The notes: a model not told the origin generated them from the letters alone. 64,000 nt of DNA from Marinobacter salexigens (GCF_002806945.1 NZ_NIHC01000001.1:186001-250000), one strand, 5' to 3'; counted from the first letter of the stretch, positions 26,906 through 36,664 are shown. Numbers and translations are program-made.

Positions 26906-29305
26906 TCAGGGAAGGCCGCGGGTGATCAGCGTTGGGTCTCCGCGGCCTTCCACAGCAGCCAGTTCGGCACTGGACAGCCACTCTCCGGGTGGCTTGTCCA
27001 GCACACTGGCGCAGGCTGCCAAAATGTGGCCCCAGGAACAGCCGTTGGCAAACAGCATCCCGGCCTCATTGAGCGTGCCGCCCCGGTTAATGTAGCCCAG
27101 GACCCTGCTGTGAACTGGATCCGGAAATAGCGGGTGTATGTGCCCACGAAACACCTCAGGCCGCATGTGGGTGAGTGCCACTCTTCGGTGTAGCCGGCCT
27201 GGTAGCAAGCGCTCCCGTTCAATCTCTGATAAGCAATATTCCGCCTCCAGGGTATCCCTGGGCTTCCGTAAGCGCCCTGGCTCCTGAATATAAACCAACC
27301 GGAATGAGGTACCGGTCTCCCGCAGTCGGTCGCAGGCCCGGATGGCTTCCGACAGCTGGTAGGCGCCATTGGCAATCAGCAGTATCGGTTCTCCCCCGGA
27401 CGTGTCTTCGTCGACCACCAGTGCACCGTTCCGTGCGAGCGTTTCAGCTTCCTGGGCATCGAATACGCAAGGTCGGTTGCGCTTGGGAATAACCATGCAA
27501 CTGATGGTTCCCCGCTTGGCAAATACCGAAGGAAGAACGGCCAGCGCACTGTTGTAATCCGCAGGGAAGATCACCCGGGACACATCGTTCATTTCTCCCA
27601 GCAGGCTTTCACAGAAAGTGGTGTCCTGATGGGATTGTTCGTTTTTGCCGTTTTCCCATGTGTGAGAAGTGGCGATAACCGGCAGGCCAAGCCAGCGGGC
27701 CGGGCGGCCCACGGATTTTTGGTGCCGTGCAAAGATCAGTTCCTGACGAATAGCGCCGAGCATTTTTACGCAGAAGGCTTCGTAGCTCGCCACCAGATTG
27801 ATTCCGGCTTTGTTCGCCAGGCAGGCAGACACAACTGCCTCCTCGTTGAGTACCGTGATGATTTTGCCATGCACCGATTCAGAATCGTTCTCCGGGTCGT
27901 TCACCCGGTGCTTCAGATCTGCCAGGATTCCGGTCAGGCGGTTACTGGAGAGCTCATCAGGGTTGCCAACTCGAGCCCGAAGATCCGGGTTCTGCGTAAC
28001 TAATGCGCGGAAAAAGTCATCCACCGCCCGCATTGGGGAAACCGTGTCGTTCCGGTGAGGAATGGTGGGAATGGCAAGGTCTGGCGGATTCCGCCTTGCC
28101 AAAGGGTGGTCGCGCTCCATCGGACGGGATTGCTGTTCGTGCTCTTTCAGTCGCCCTACGCTTTCAGCAAGCTCTTGGGGCACGACCCAGAGGCGGGATG
28201 CGTGCTCCTGAAACAAGTCCCGGGATTTTGCATCTATGCGCGGGTTGCCCGGTAACGGCAGGTTATGGGCAGGGTTCAGCCCCGCGCCATAAAAGCCATA
28301 ACCTTTGTCGGTTTTGGCAATACCATAGGGAATGCGAACCGGGTAATTCAGCTCCCCTTTCAGCGCACGTTCACTTCTTTGCTGCAGCGCCTCTTCCATT
28401 TTTGCAAGCGCACACACGAAGGCCGCCGGGTCCCGACCATCAAATATGAAGGGGTCGAATCCGTGGGCTGACAAGTTCGCCTCAAACCGCTCAAGACCTT
28501 CACGGGTACCCATTTCGGTACGCTGTTCAATGCGCCGCCCATTGGCGATCATGATAGGCATCACCAGGCCACAATCCTCAGCCCGCCACCAGCGGGGTAT
28601 CCAGTCACTACCTCGCTGCTCTTCAGCGGCGCCATCAGAAAGAAAGGTAATCAGTGACTCTCCCGGCAGAGGCATGTGTGCATACTGAAGCTCAGCAAAG
28701 CCCAGGTAGCCACTCTCAATAATGCCACCCGCTGTATATGGGTTAACGTGACTGCCCAAAGGCGCTGCCGCACTGCCGTCGGGTTTTTGCTGATAGCTGT
28801 AGAAATCCGCTACCATCCGTGACAGCCCGTCTATTCCGGTGTAGCGTTTGTGCTGTTCAGGAAGAAGGTTGCCGGTTAATACGTTCAGTGCATCAATGGC
28901 CGCTACGCAATGTCCCTGCCCCATAAGCCAGCTACGAGTATGCCCTGTCAGATTATTGAGGGCCATGTAGGCTGCGTAAGCGGGCACCATATTCAGTGCT
29001 CCACCAGTGTGGCCTTCGGGGTTGCTCTTGAAGTCCTTCGCAGCCAATGGAGTGCCAGAGATGTCAACGCGGTTTGCGTAGGTCATGTGTACGACCAGCC
29101 ACATGCCGGCACTGGTTAGCCGGTCAAGATCTGCCAGCTTGCGGTAGACTGTAGCGGTATCCGGCTGGAGACCTGCGGAAACAAGACGTGAAGCCAGCGC
29201 CTGAACCTGGCTGCAGGTGGTGCTGGTATGTTGAATGACGCCATAGCCGCTGCGCCAGAGTTCGTAAGCAGAACAAGCCGCTGATGGCGAAGAGAGTGAT
29301 GGCAT
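26906..29305 (-). CDS. Divergent phosphoketolase-family TPP enzyme
   Basis: 799 residues, the size of xylulose-5-P/fructose-6-P phosphoketolase. Recognisable blocks are EGHTGGALNMVPAYAAYMALN near 95, SHVNPYTAGGIIESGYLGFAEL near 190, ITFLSDGAAEEQRG (cofactor Asp) near 220, and NGKNEQSHQDTTFCESLLGE near 560. Key motifs differ from classical enzymes: GQGHCVA stands where GPGHGGP is expected. The reaction should be TPP-dependent cleavage or rearrangement of a ketose phosphate, but I do not assert phosphoketolase activity. GGAGG lies 6 nt before the ATG. It is divergent from ilvD and converges on phoD with 2 bp between stops. Confidence 0.75.
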   Translation of the reverse strand: MPSLSSPSAACSAYELWRSGYGVIQHTSTTCSQVQALASRLVSAGLQPDTATVYRKLADLDRLTSAGMWLVVHMTYANRVDISGTPLAAKDFKSNPEGHTGGALNMVPAYAAYMALNNLTGHTRSWLMGQGHCVAAIDALNVLTGNLLPEQHKRYTGIDGLSRMVADFYSYQQKPDGSAAAPLGSHVNPYTAGGIIESGYLGFAELQYAHMPLPGESLITFLSDGAAEEQRGSDWIPRWWRAEDCGLVMPIMIANGRRIEQRTEMGTREGLERFEANLSAHGFDPFIFDGRDPAAFVCALAKMEEALQQRSERALKGELNYPVRIPYGIAKTDKGYGFYGAGLNPAHNLPLPGNPRIDAKSRDLFQEHASRLWVVPQELAESVGRLKEHEQQSRPMERDHPLARRNPPDLAIPTIPHRNDTVSPMRAVDDFFRALVTQNPDLRARVGNPDELSSNRLTGILADLKHRVNDPENDSESVHGKIITVLNEEAVVSACLANKAGINLVASYEAFCVKMLGAIRQELIFARHQKSVGRPARWLGLPVIATSHTWENGKNEQSHQDTTFCESLLGEMNDVSRVIFPADYNSALAVLPSVFAKRGTISCMVIPKRNRPCVFDAQEAETLARNGALVVDEDTSGGEPILLIANGAYQLSEAIRACDRLRETGTSFRLVYIQEPGRLRKPRDTLEAEYCLSEIERERLLPGRLHRRVALTHMRPEVFRGHIHPLFPDPVHSRVLGYINRGGTLNEAGMLFANGCSWGHILAACASVLDKPPGEWLSSAELAAVEGRGDPTLITRGLP

Positions 29306-29328
29306 GATGTGCCTCCAAGGCTTAATTA

Positions 29329-29344
29329 TTGTACAACGATTGTA
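29329..29344. promoter_or_regulatory. Possible GntR-type operator between the phosphoketolase-like gene and ilvD
   Basis: TTGTACAA (a perfect 8-bp palindrome, 29329-29336) overlaps TACAA-CGA-TTGTA (29332-29344). Such TTGTA/TACAA dyads resemble operators of GntR/FCD regulators. The site lies in the divergent promoter region; no regulator gene is adjacent. Confidence 0.3.
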
Positions 29345-29434
29345 TGAGGCATTCGCTTGCTACCGTTTGATTCAGGTCAGGTGGGCAGGCTTATGGTTGA
29401 GACAGTGTTGTTACTGTTTTTTAAGGAGAAACTG

Positions 29435-31111
29435 ATGAGTGATGACAAGCGCCGCCGTTATTCCGCACCTGTGGTGGACGGTGTGGGTAAGTCTGCCAGC
29501 CGTGCGATGTTGCGGGCGGTGGGTTTTACTGATGAGGATTTCCGCAAACCCCAGATTGGTATTGCTTCCACCTGGAGCAATCTGACGCCTTGCAACATGC
29601 ACATTCACGAGTTGGCAGAAGCCTCCTCGGCGGGTGCTGATGCTGCTGGCGGCAAGTCATTGATCTTCAATACCATTACAGTGTCTGATGGCATAGCCAA
29701 TGGCACCTTGGGTATGAAGTACTCCCTGGTTTCCCGTGAGGTGATCGCCGACTCCATCGAAACCGTTGCAGGCTGCGAAGGCTTTGATGGGCTGGTCGCT
29801 ATCGGCGGTTGTGACAAGAACATGCCGGGTTGCCTGATGGGATTGGCTCGGCTCAACCGGCCATCCGTGTTTGTGTACGGCGGCACCATCCTGCCCGGCG
29901 AAAACCACACCGACATAGTTTCCGTTTTCGAGGCAGTCGGTGCCCATGCCAGAGGCGACCTCGACCTTATTGAAGTGAAACAGATTGAAGAAACTGCGAT
30001 TCCCGGCCCGGGGTCTTGCGGTGGTATGTATACTGCCAACACCATGGCCTCTGCCATTGAGGCGATGGGCATGAGTCTTCCGGGCAGTTCGGCTCAGAAC
30101 GCTGTTTCCAATAACAAGCTGGAGGATTGCGAAGCTGCCGGCAAGGCCGTACTGAACCTGCTGGATAAAGACATAAAGCCCTCAGACATAATGACCCGCA
30201 AAGCGTTCGAGAACGCGATTACCGTTGTTATCACACTGGGTGGTTCAACCAATGCTGTTCTGCACCTTATCGCCATGGCCAGTACCGTTGGAGTTGAGCT
30301 GAGCCTGGAGGACTTCGTGAACATCGGTAAGCGCGTTCCTGTACTTGCAGATCTGCGCCCGAGCGGGCATTACATGATGTCTGAGTTGGTGGCGATAGGC
30401 GGTATTCAGCCGTTGATGAAGATGCTGCTGGAGCGAGACTTGCTGCACGGTGACTGCCTGACGGTTACGGGGCAAACACTGGCGGAAAACCTGGCTAAAG
30501 TAGAGCCTTACCCTGAAGATCAGGATATTATTCGCGCCTTCGATAATCCTGTGAAAGCCGACAGTCATTTGCGCATTCTCCATGGCAACCTGGCACCGGA
30601 AGGGGCTGTAGCCAAAATTACTGGTAAGGAAGGAACACACTTCTCTGGCCGTGCCCGAGTGTTTCATTCTGAAGAAGAAGCCCAGGAGCGGATTATTGAT
30701 GGAACCGTGGTGGCGGGTGATGTGCTGGTGATCCGTTATGAAGGCCCGAAAGGTGGCCCGGGTATGCGTGAAATGCTCACTCCTACCTCAGCAATCATGG
30801 GGAAAGGGCTAGGCAATGACGTGGCGCTGATCACCGACGGTCGCTTTTCCGGAGGTAGTCACGGCTTTGTAGTAGGGCATATCAGCCCGGAAGCAGCTGA
30901 GGGCGGCCCCATTGCGTTGGTTGAGGATGGCGATACAATTACAATCGACGCGGTTGCGAACACCATGGTGTTGGATATATCTGACGAAGAGCTTGAGCGC
31001 AGGCGCAAAGCCTGGGTTGCTCCCCAGCCGCGATTTACCCGTGGTGTGCTTGCCAAATACGCCCGCACAGTAAGTTCCGCATCCACTGGCGCGGTTACCG
31101 ACCTGCCTTGA
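29435..31111 (+). CDS. ilvD: Dihydroxy-acid dehydratase IlvD
   Basis: 558 residues from the ATG at 29435, preceded by AAGGAG; the frame is open to 29357 but the extra residues are not IlvD-like. CDKNMPGC near 120 and [14 protein letters not shown] near 190 supply the iron-sulfur Cys ligands, and [20 protein letters not shown] near 470 is the C-terminal signature. IlvD makes the 2-keto acids of valine, isoleucine and leucine synthesis. The cell may have a second, longer IlvD; this one belongs to the shorter group of about 560 residues. Confidence 0.93.
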   Translation: MSDDKRRRYSAPVVDGVGKSASRAMLRAVGFTDEDFRKPQIGIASTWSNLTPCNMHIHELAEASSAGADAAGGKSLIFNTITVSDGIANGTLGMKYSLVSREVIADSIETVAGCEGFDGLVAIGGCDKNMPGCLMGLARLNRPSVFVYGGTILPGENHTDIVSVFEAVGAHARGDLDLIEVKQIEETAIPGPGSCGGMYTANTMASAIEAMGMSLPGSSAQNAVSNNKLEDCEAAGKAVLNLLDKDIKPSDIMTRKAFENAITVVITLGGSTNAVLHLIAMASTVGVELSLEDFVNIGKRVPVLADLRPSGHYMMSELVAIGGIQPLMKMLLERDLLHGDCLTVTGQTLAENLAKVEPYPEDQDIIRAFDNPVKADSHLRILHGNLAPEGAVAKITGKEGTHFSGRARVFHSEEEAQERIIDGTVVAGDVLVIRYEGPKGGPGMREMLTPTSAIMGKGLGNDVALITDGRFSGGSHGFVVGHISPEAAEGGPIALVEDGDTITIDAVANTMVLDISDEELERRRKAWVAPQPRFTRGVLAKYARTVSSASTGAVTDLP

Positions 31112-31135
31112 ACTCATAACGATAGAGCCTGGTAA

Positions 31136-32080
31136 ATGCACAGAACGAATATGGCAAAGATGGTGTTGTGGCTGATCTTCTGCCTGCCACTAATGGCAAA
31201 TGCTCAGCAAACAAGCGCCACTGCCGAAGACTCTGCCACGCAGGGTCCTAACCTCGCTTCCGTTAACGCAGCGGTGGCTATGGAGGGCAGTAACGAGCTG
31301 GTTTTTGGTAAAAACGCCGATCGCTCTGTGCCTATAGCGTCTATAACCAAGGTAATGACGGCTTTGGTGGTTCTGGAAACCGGCGCTCCTTTGAAAGAAT
31401 GGCTGGTTTTCCAGGAGCGCCATACCCCGGCGGCGGCCAATGCCTACACTCGCATTCGGGTTGGCTCCAAGTTGCGCCGTGCCGATGTGTTGCGAATAGC
31501 GCTGATGTCGTCGGAGAACTTTGCGGCCTATACCCTGGCGCGTAGCCATCCCGGTGGTTTTAATGCCTTTATCGAGGCCATGAACGCCAAGGCCAAAGAG
31601 CTTGGCATGCATGGTTCCCGCTTTGTAGACCCTACTGGGCTTTCCTCGGAGAACCTTTCAACCGCAGGGGATTTGGTGAAGCTTGTTAATGCCGCGGCAA
31701 AGTACCCCGAGATTCGGGAGTACTCTACTACCGGGTATTTCCGAGGCAACTTCCGCAAGCCTCGTTACAGCTTGTCGTTTGGCAACACCAATGCTCTGGT
31801 GCACCGTGACAGCTGGGGTGTTGGGTTAAGTAAAACCGGTTACCTTTCGGAGGCTGGGCGTTGCCTGGTGATGATTTCCGAAATGAACGGCAAGCAGGTG
31901 GTTACGGTTCTGCTGGACTCTTTGGGCACCCGATCGCCCATGGGGGATGCCGGGCGTATCAAACGTTGGTTGGATACCGGTGCCAGTGGGCAGGTGGCTA
32001 AAGCCGCACGGCAGTATGCGTTGGAAAAGAACGCGGCCTATAACTCTGTTAAACAGAACACCACAACCGCTCTGAAATAG
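31136..32080 (+). CDS. pbpG: D-alanyl-D-alanine endopeptidase PbpG (PBP7/8)
   Basis: 314 residues with a Sec signal ending near ANA/QQ (residue 23). The penicillin-binding motifs are SITK (Ser69), SEN near 125 and KTG near 230, in the order of S11 peptidases. PBP7 cuts DD-crosslinks of peptidoglycan in the periplasm. It starts 24 bp after ilvD. A second ATG five codons in (MAKMVL) is an alternative start; neither has a strong Shine-Dalgarno. Confidence 0.9.
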   Translation: MHRTNMAKMVLWLIFCLPLMANAQQTSATAEDSATQGPNLASVNAAVAMEGSNELVFGKNADRSVPIASITKVMTALVVLETGAPLKEWLVFQERHTPAAANAYTRIRVGSKLRRADVLRIALMSSENFAAYTLARSHPGGFNAFIEAMNAKAKELGMHGSRFVDPTGLSSENLSTAGDLVKLVNAAAKYPEIREYSTTGYFRGNFRKPRYSLSFGNTNALVHRDSWGVGLSKTGYLSEAGRCLVMISEMNGKQVVTVLLDSLGTRSPMGDAGRIKRWLDTGASGQVAKAARQYALEKNAAYNSVKQNTTTALK

Positions 32081-32125
32081 CACCTGTGGTAATTCGAGAG
32101 CCACAATAAACAGGGCAGGAATGAC

Positions 32126-32605
32126 ATGATTCAGATCTTCACCACAGGCGGCACCATCGACAAGGTGTATTTCGACGCCAACAGCGAGTTTGAAATCGGC
32201 GAGTCTCTGGTGCCGGAGCTGTTGGCGGAATCCAACATCCACAAAGGCTACAGCCTGCAGGGATTGCTGCGCAAAGACAGCCTGGAAATGACCGATGCGG
32301 ATCGTGAACTGGTTTTTTCTGCTGTCAAAAGCTGCGACAACAACCGGATACTGATTACTCATGGTACGGACACCATGGCGGATACGGCCCAGGTGCTGTC
32401 TTCGCTTAGTGACAAGACCATCGTTCTAACGGGAGCCATGCAACCCGCGCGGATGCGCCGCAGTGATGCGGTGTTCAACATCGGCTTTGCCTGGGCAGCA
32501 GTGCAGCTTTTGCCACCTGGCGTTTATATCGCCATGAATGGAGAAGTGTTTGAGGCTGGAGCGGTGCGTAAGAACCTGAAAGCCCAGCGTTTCGAACGTG
32601 CCTGA
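32126..32605 (+). CDS. Single-domain asparaginase-like protein
   Basis: 159 residues, corresponding only to the N-terminal domain of type I/II L-asparaginases (about 330 residues). The catalytic elements are intact: TTGGTID (first Thr), HGTDTM (Thr-Asp pair) and the Lys of KTIVLTGAM. The C-terminal domain, which completes the active-site interface in ordinary asparaginases, is absent, and no remnant is seen downstream: the next gene starts on the other strand 2 bp later. It is probably a bona fide short family, not a truncation. Activity unproven. Confidence 0.82.
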   Translation: MIQIFTTGGTIDKVYFDANSEFEIGESLVPELLAESNIHKGYSLQGLLRKDSLEMTDADRELVFSAVKSCDNNRILITHGTDTMADTAQVLSSLSDKTIVLTGAMQPARMRRSDAVFNIGFAWAAVQLLPPGVYIAMNGEVFEAGAVRKNLKAQRFERA

Positions 32606-32607
32606 AC

Positions 32608-33300
32608 TCAGTTAATCGAAGCGATTTCCTGCTCTGTCAGCTCCCGATATGCCCCTGCCTCCAACTTCGGGTCGAGAGAAATTGCGCCAATACTCTGCCT
32701 GTGCAGGGCTTCCACATGATTCCCTACCGCTGCCAGCATGCGCTTGACCTGGTGATAGCGCCCTTCTGAAATAGTCAGTTCAATCAATTGTGGCTCCACA
32801 ACCTTTACCTGCGCGGGCTTTGTGGGTTTTGGGTCGTTGTGAAGCAGAATGCCGGTTTCCAGTTCCTTGATGGCTGAATCTGTTATGGGGGTGTTGAGGC
32901 CTACCCGGTAGGTTTTCGGGCAGTCTACTCTGGGAGAGGTGACTCGGTGAGACCATTTTCCATCAGTTGTCAGTAGCAGCAAGCCGGTGGTGTCGGCATC
33001 CAGTCGCCCCGCAATGTGCAAATCCTTGGTTAGCTCCGCTGGGAGAAGATCCAGCGCAGTCCGGTGTTCGCTGTCACGGGTCGCGCTCACAACGCCTGCA
33101 GGCTTGTTCAGCATGAGGTAGCGCTCGCCCTGAACCGTTAGCAGCGTGCCGTCTAGCTGGACACTGGCACCGGCAGGGACGTGCTTGCCCGTGTCTTTCC
33201 ATACTTCACCGTTCACCATGGCTCTCCCGGCATGTATGGCGCGCCTGGCCTCTTTGCGTGAAAGTGGGGAGCTTGTGGAAATAAACTGATCAAGCCGCAT
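32608..33300 (-). CDS. rsuA: 16S rRNA pseudouridine synthase RsuA
   Basis: 230 residues: an S4 RNA-binding domain (about 1-60, MRLDQFISTSSPLSRKEARRAI) and a pseudouridine synthase domain with GRLDADTTGLLLLTTDG near 97, containing the catalytic Asp. RsuA makes pseudouridine 516 in 16S rRNA. The AGGAG Shine-Dalgarno lies inside the last codons of the upstream DUF457 gene, 6 bp away, so translation is probably coupled. Confidence 0.92.
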   Translation of the reverse strand: MRLDQFISTSSPLSRKEARRAIHAGRAMVNGEVWKDTGKHVPAGASVQLDGTLLTVQGERYLMLNKPAGVVSATRDSEHRTALDLLPAELTKDLHIAGRLDADTTGLLLLTTDGKWSHRVTSPRVDCPKTYRVGLNTPITDSAIKELETGILLHNDPKPTKPAQVKVVEPQLIELTISEGRYHQVKRMLAAVGNHVEALHRQSIGAISLDPKLEAGAYRELTEQEIASIN

Positions 33301-33306
33301 GGTTTT

Positions 33307-34335
33307 TTAACACTCCTGTCCGGTGGCTGGCGTTGCAAGGTTGGCAAGACACAGTACCGGAATAGCGCCCGTGGTGCGGGCCCAAAGTAATGGTAATGCG
33401 CCAGTATTCATAGCGGGGCGTGGCGCGCGTTTTCCGTTGCCCGGTGTGAGTGCGCCACCCTGTTCACTGGCCAGTACGAAGGTAAATGGGTGAGCGCCGG
33501 GAATGCCCAGCCGAACATCCGTTGCGGTGATGTCGCCGTTGTGTGCCTGGTAGTCGAGAAAACCTTTGGTAAACCATTCCAGACGACGGGTTTCGGGGAG
33601 CTGTGAAACCGCATCTGCCAGTTCTGGCTGGCGGGGGAAATACTCAAGGGTTAGAGGCGCATCACCATCCAGAAAACCGGTCACGATTTCGACGCGCTGC
33701 TGATCGGTGATGGCAGTTGCACGCCATAACACTGTATTGAAAGGCATGGGCTGCACTAGCAGTTCAGCATCAGCAAAGCCTGCCTCAGCCAGAGTGGGCT
33801 GGACGCGTTCAGTGATGACTTGTTGAGCCACAAATGACCAGCCGAGATACACAGTAGACAGAGCGAGACCGGCCGCTATGGCGCGTAACGCCGGAGGGCG
33901 TATTAAAAAGGCGATGCAGCCTGCCAGTAGCGGGAGTGTGTACAAGGGATCGATGATGAAGATGCTACTTATGGCCAGCGGCCGGCCAATGGGCCAGAAA
34001 AGTTGTGTGCCGTAAGTGGTAAAGGTGTCCAGAAGCGGGTGCGTCATCAACACCAGAGCCGTCAGTAACAGCCAGCGTGGAAACCCCGGTTCTGGTTTCC
34101 AGCGCCAGAGTATGGTTGCAAGCAATACCGATAAAGGCGCAAGCACGAACAGCGAATGGCTGAAGGCCCGGTGCTGGGTGAAGTTGGCCACCGCCGTTCC
34201 GTAATCAATCAGCACATCAAGATCGGGAAGCGTGGCCAGTAGAGCGCCGGTGAGCAGAACGGGTCGCCCGAGGGTTTTGCCTGCCACGAGGCCTGCGATT
34301 GAGGCGCCAAGGGCCGCCTGAGTGATTGAGTCCAT
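33307..34335 (-). CDS. DUF457/YdjM-type membrane-bound metal-dependent hydrolase
   Basis: 342 residues with about five hydrophobic segments in the first 180. HRAFSHSLFVLAP near 54 and THPLLDTFTTYGTQLFWP near 97 hold the conserved His and Asp residues of the DUF457 (YdjM/LexA-regulated) family. The C-terminal 160 residues are soluble. The physiological substrate is unknown for the family. It forms an operon with rsuA. Confidence 0.85.
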   Translation of the reverse strand: MDSITQAALGASIAGLVAGKTLGRPVLLTGALLATLPDLDVLIDYGTAVANFTQHRAFSHSLFVLAPLSVLLATILWRWKPEPGFPRWLLLTALVLMTHPLLDTFTTYGTQLFWPIGRPLAISSIFIIDPLYTLPLLAGCIAFLIRPPALRAIAAGLALSTVYLGWSFVAQQVITERVQPTLAEAGFADAELLVQPMPFNTVLWRATAITDQQRVEIVTGFLDGDAPLTLEYFPRQPELADAVSQLPETRRLEWFTKGFLDYQAHNGDITATDVRLGIPGAHPFTFVLASEQGGALTPGNGKRAPRPAMNTGALPLLWARTTGAIPVLCLANLATPATGQEC

Positions 34336-34435
34336 GAATTCCGTAAAAGTAGAAAGTGATGGTGGGTATTATGCTCGGAATGGGAGTTCAGATCACGGGA
34401 AGACGAATATGTTGAGAATTGAGGTGTTAAAAAAG

Positions 34436-34478
34436 CTGACACCCCGGGCCTGATGCAGGCGCGGGGTGTCAGTTTTGT
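34436..34478. terminator. Bidirectional terminator between the PEP-CTERM gene and the DUF457 gene
   Basis: Stem CTGACACCCCG/CGGGGTGTCAG (11 bp) encloses a 15-nt loop. On the minus strand it is followed by CTTTTTT and on the plus strand by TTTTGT, so it can stop transcription from both sides; the minus-strand PEP-CTERM gene is the one that ends here. Confidence 0.85.
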
Positions 34479-34536
34479 ACTCTTTTGGATTCTGTGCACT
34501 ACAGGATTATGACGTTCCTGTTAATGCGTCAGCCAA

Positions 34537-35250
34537 TTAAGCAGCTTTGCGGCGACGTGCCATGCCGAGGCCGGCGAGGCCCAGGCCGAGCAGGGCCAGG
34601 GTGCCAGGCTCGGGTACAGCTGTTGCAGTTAATTTGGCAGTCAGACTGTAGTCACGATATGTATCTTCGGGAGTGCTGCCAACAGCGCTCAGACCAAGCA
34701 ATTCCAGAGAATACTCAAACCCACCAAGCCTAAAGCTGTCGCTCGTTACGGTGGCATCGGTTTGTGAAATTATATCGTCAACCGGGCCGTCGTGCTCGTC
34801 CCAGCACCAAAAAAGAAAGCAGGACTCGTATGTGGCGTTATCTGGAGTCTCAATATGTGAAAACGTAAATACACCATCTGATATGCCGGTACCGCCAAAC
34901 CCTGAAAAACCAAGGGTAACGAGAAGGTCAGTGGATACCAGTGTGTCGCCGTCAACTTGATTGTTGGTGTGCCTCAACTTGCCTAGGCTGAACTCTGAAT
35001 CATCAGTTCTCTCCAGCGGCAAGGATGGGTTGCTTATAAATTCGTAGCTACTTTGGGATTTGTTGCCGAAAAAACCAGTGTCGCCCCAGTAAATATAGCT
35101 TGAGTTTTCACCCCCAACATTATTTCCGCTTTCGTCTTTGGTGTTCATGAACTTTCCGTCAATGGATTCAACGGCAACCGGAAACGCTGCTACGGACATA
35201 GCGGCTGACAACAGCAGCGCACCAATAGATCCTTTCGCCAACATCTTCAT
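34537..35250 (-). CDS. PEP-CTERM sorting-domain protein
   Basis: 237 residues. A Sec signal peptide (MKMLAKGSIGALLLSAAMS) opens it. The C-terminus is a complete PEP-CTERM tail: VPEPGTLALLGLGLAG, hydrophobic stretch, then ARRRK. Such proteins are exported and processed by exosortase, often along with exopolysaccharide. The body, rich in Ser, Asp and Gly, has no recognised domain; one CFLFWC pair is present. Start chosen for the AGGAG at 7 nt. A dyad ACACAA-N6-TTGTGT (35281-35298) lies in the promoter. No exosortase is in this window. Confidence 0.87.
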   Translation of the reverse strand: MKMLAKGSIGALLLSAAMSVAAFPVAVESIDGKFMNTKDESGNNVGGENSSYIYWGDTGFFGNKSQSSYEFISNPSLPLERTDDSEFSLGKLRHTNNQVDGDTLVSTDLLVTLGFSGFGGTGISDGVFTFSHIETPDNATYESCFLFWCWDEHDGPVDDIISQTDATVTSDSFRLGGFEYSLELLGLSAVGSTPEDTYRDYSLTAKLTATAVPEPGTLALLGLGLAGLGMARRRKAA

Positions 35251-35407
35251 GGCATAACTCCTAGCTTTAATAAAGAAATCACACAATTCATTTTGTGTCG
35301 TTAGTAGCTACGAGCATGCCATTATCGTGCCAACTAATAAATCTCTTTCAAAACATAAGGTTACAGCTGTGCATTTTTTGATCTGTAAGGAAAGCTGACA
35401 GACCGTA

Positions 35408-36664
35408 TTAGTTGCTCACCCCAAGCTGATCAAGCAATTCCTGCCCCGGAAAGCCATCAGCGATCAGTCCTTCAGCATGTTGATACTTACGGATCGCAGA
35501 GCGGGTTGCTGGCCCGGTAATGCCGTCCGGTTTGCCGGCGTCGTAGCCTCGCTCGTTGAGAGCTGCCTGAAGTGCAAGGACAGTATCTCTGGCCAGCGCC
35601 GGTGTATCTTCCGGCGGCGGATTCTGCAGCAGTCCGGCGCCCGCAATGCGGTCTGCCAGGTGGCCCACGGCAATGGCGTAAAACTCGGAACGATTCCAAC
35701 CCATGATCACTTTGAAGTTGTGATAAGCAAGGAATGCGGGCCCGCGGTGGCCGGCCGGAACGATCAGTGCCGCCGAGATATCTTCTTGGGCAAGCGGTTT
35801 GCCGAACGCATCGGTAATCCCCAGCTCGCGCCACTTGCTGAGCTCAAGGCGGCGTCCATCAGCCAATGAGTAGTCAAAGTTTTCGGGCAGCAGTACTTCA
35901 CGGCCCCAGCGGTAGTCTCCGTCCCAGTTCATGGACTGAAGGAACTTGCCGGCAGACATCATGGCATCTGGCAGGCTGTTCCACAGGTCGCGGCGGCCGT
36001 CGCCATCGGCGTCTACCGCATGTTTCAGGAATACGGTGGGCATGAATTGTACGTGGCCCATGGCGCCGGCCCAGGAGCCTTCCATTTGTTCGACGGGAAT
36101 GGCGCCCTCATCAATAATGCGTAATGCGGCAATCAGTTGTTCTGTAAAGAAAGTGCTGCGGCGGGCATCGCAAGCCAAGGTTGTCAGGGAGTCCGGCACA
36201 GACATCTTGCCGAAGTAGCTACCAAAGTTGGTTTCCAGGCCCCAGAAGGCGACGAGATAGGGCGCGGGTACGCCGGTCTCTGCGGTCACCCGTGCCAGCA
36301 GCTCGCTGTGCTCTTTGATCAGCTTCCGGCCGTTGCTCACTCTGGAATCGTTAACCCGGCGGTTCATGTAGTCTGCAAAGGTGGTGGTGAATTCGGGCTG
36401 CCTGCGGTCCAGCTCGATAACCCGCTCCTGGTGCTTGACTCCCGTCATAACGTCTTGAGCTGTTTTGGCGCTCACCCCGGCGGCAATGGCTTTTTCCTGA
36501 AGTTGCAGTTTGCACTCTTCAAAGCCTGCAGGTGCCTCCGGTACAACTTCACTGTCTGCCGCTTTTGCGGTAGCAGGCAGGGTGGAGATAGCGAGAAGGG
36601 CGGAGACGGAAACACGGCACGCCATGCGCCGGTTGGGTAGAATCCTTGCAAGCTTGGTCAGCAC
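35408..36664 (-). CDS. Lytic murein transglycosylase, MltB-type with C-terminal PG-binding domain
   Basis: 418 residues. A signal peptide ends near AKA/AD (residue 36) without a lipobox, so it is a soluble periplasmic enzyme. The SLT_2 domain (about 50-345) has the catalytic Glu in FWGLETNFGSYFG and the family motif GSWAGAMGHVQFMPTVF. A PG_binding_1 domain (about 360-415, ALNERGYDAGKPDGITGPAT) follows. It cleaves glycan strands to 1,6-anhydro ends during wall remodelling. Confidence 0.93.
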   Translation of the reverse strand: MLTKLARILPNRRMACRVSVSALLAISTLPATAKAADSEVVPEAPAGFEECKLQLQEKAIAAGVSAKTAQDVMTGVKHQERVIELDRRQPEFTTTFADYMNRRVNDSRVSNGRKLIKEHSELLARVTAETGVPAPYLVAFWGLETNFGSYFGKMSVPDSLTTLACDARRSTFFTEQLIAALRIIDEGAIPVEQMEGSWAGAMGHVQFMPTVFLKHAVDADGDGRRDLWNSLPDAMMSAGKFLQSMNWDGDYRWGREVLLPENFDYSLADGRRLELSKWRELGITDAFGKPLAQEDISAALIVPAGHRGPAFLAYHNFKVIMGWNRSEFYAIAVGHLADRIAGAGLLQNPPPEDTPALARDTVLALQAALNERGYDAGKPDGITGPATRSAIRKYQHAEGLIADGFPGQELLDQLGVSN

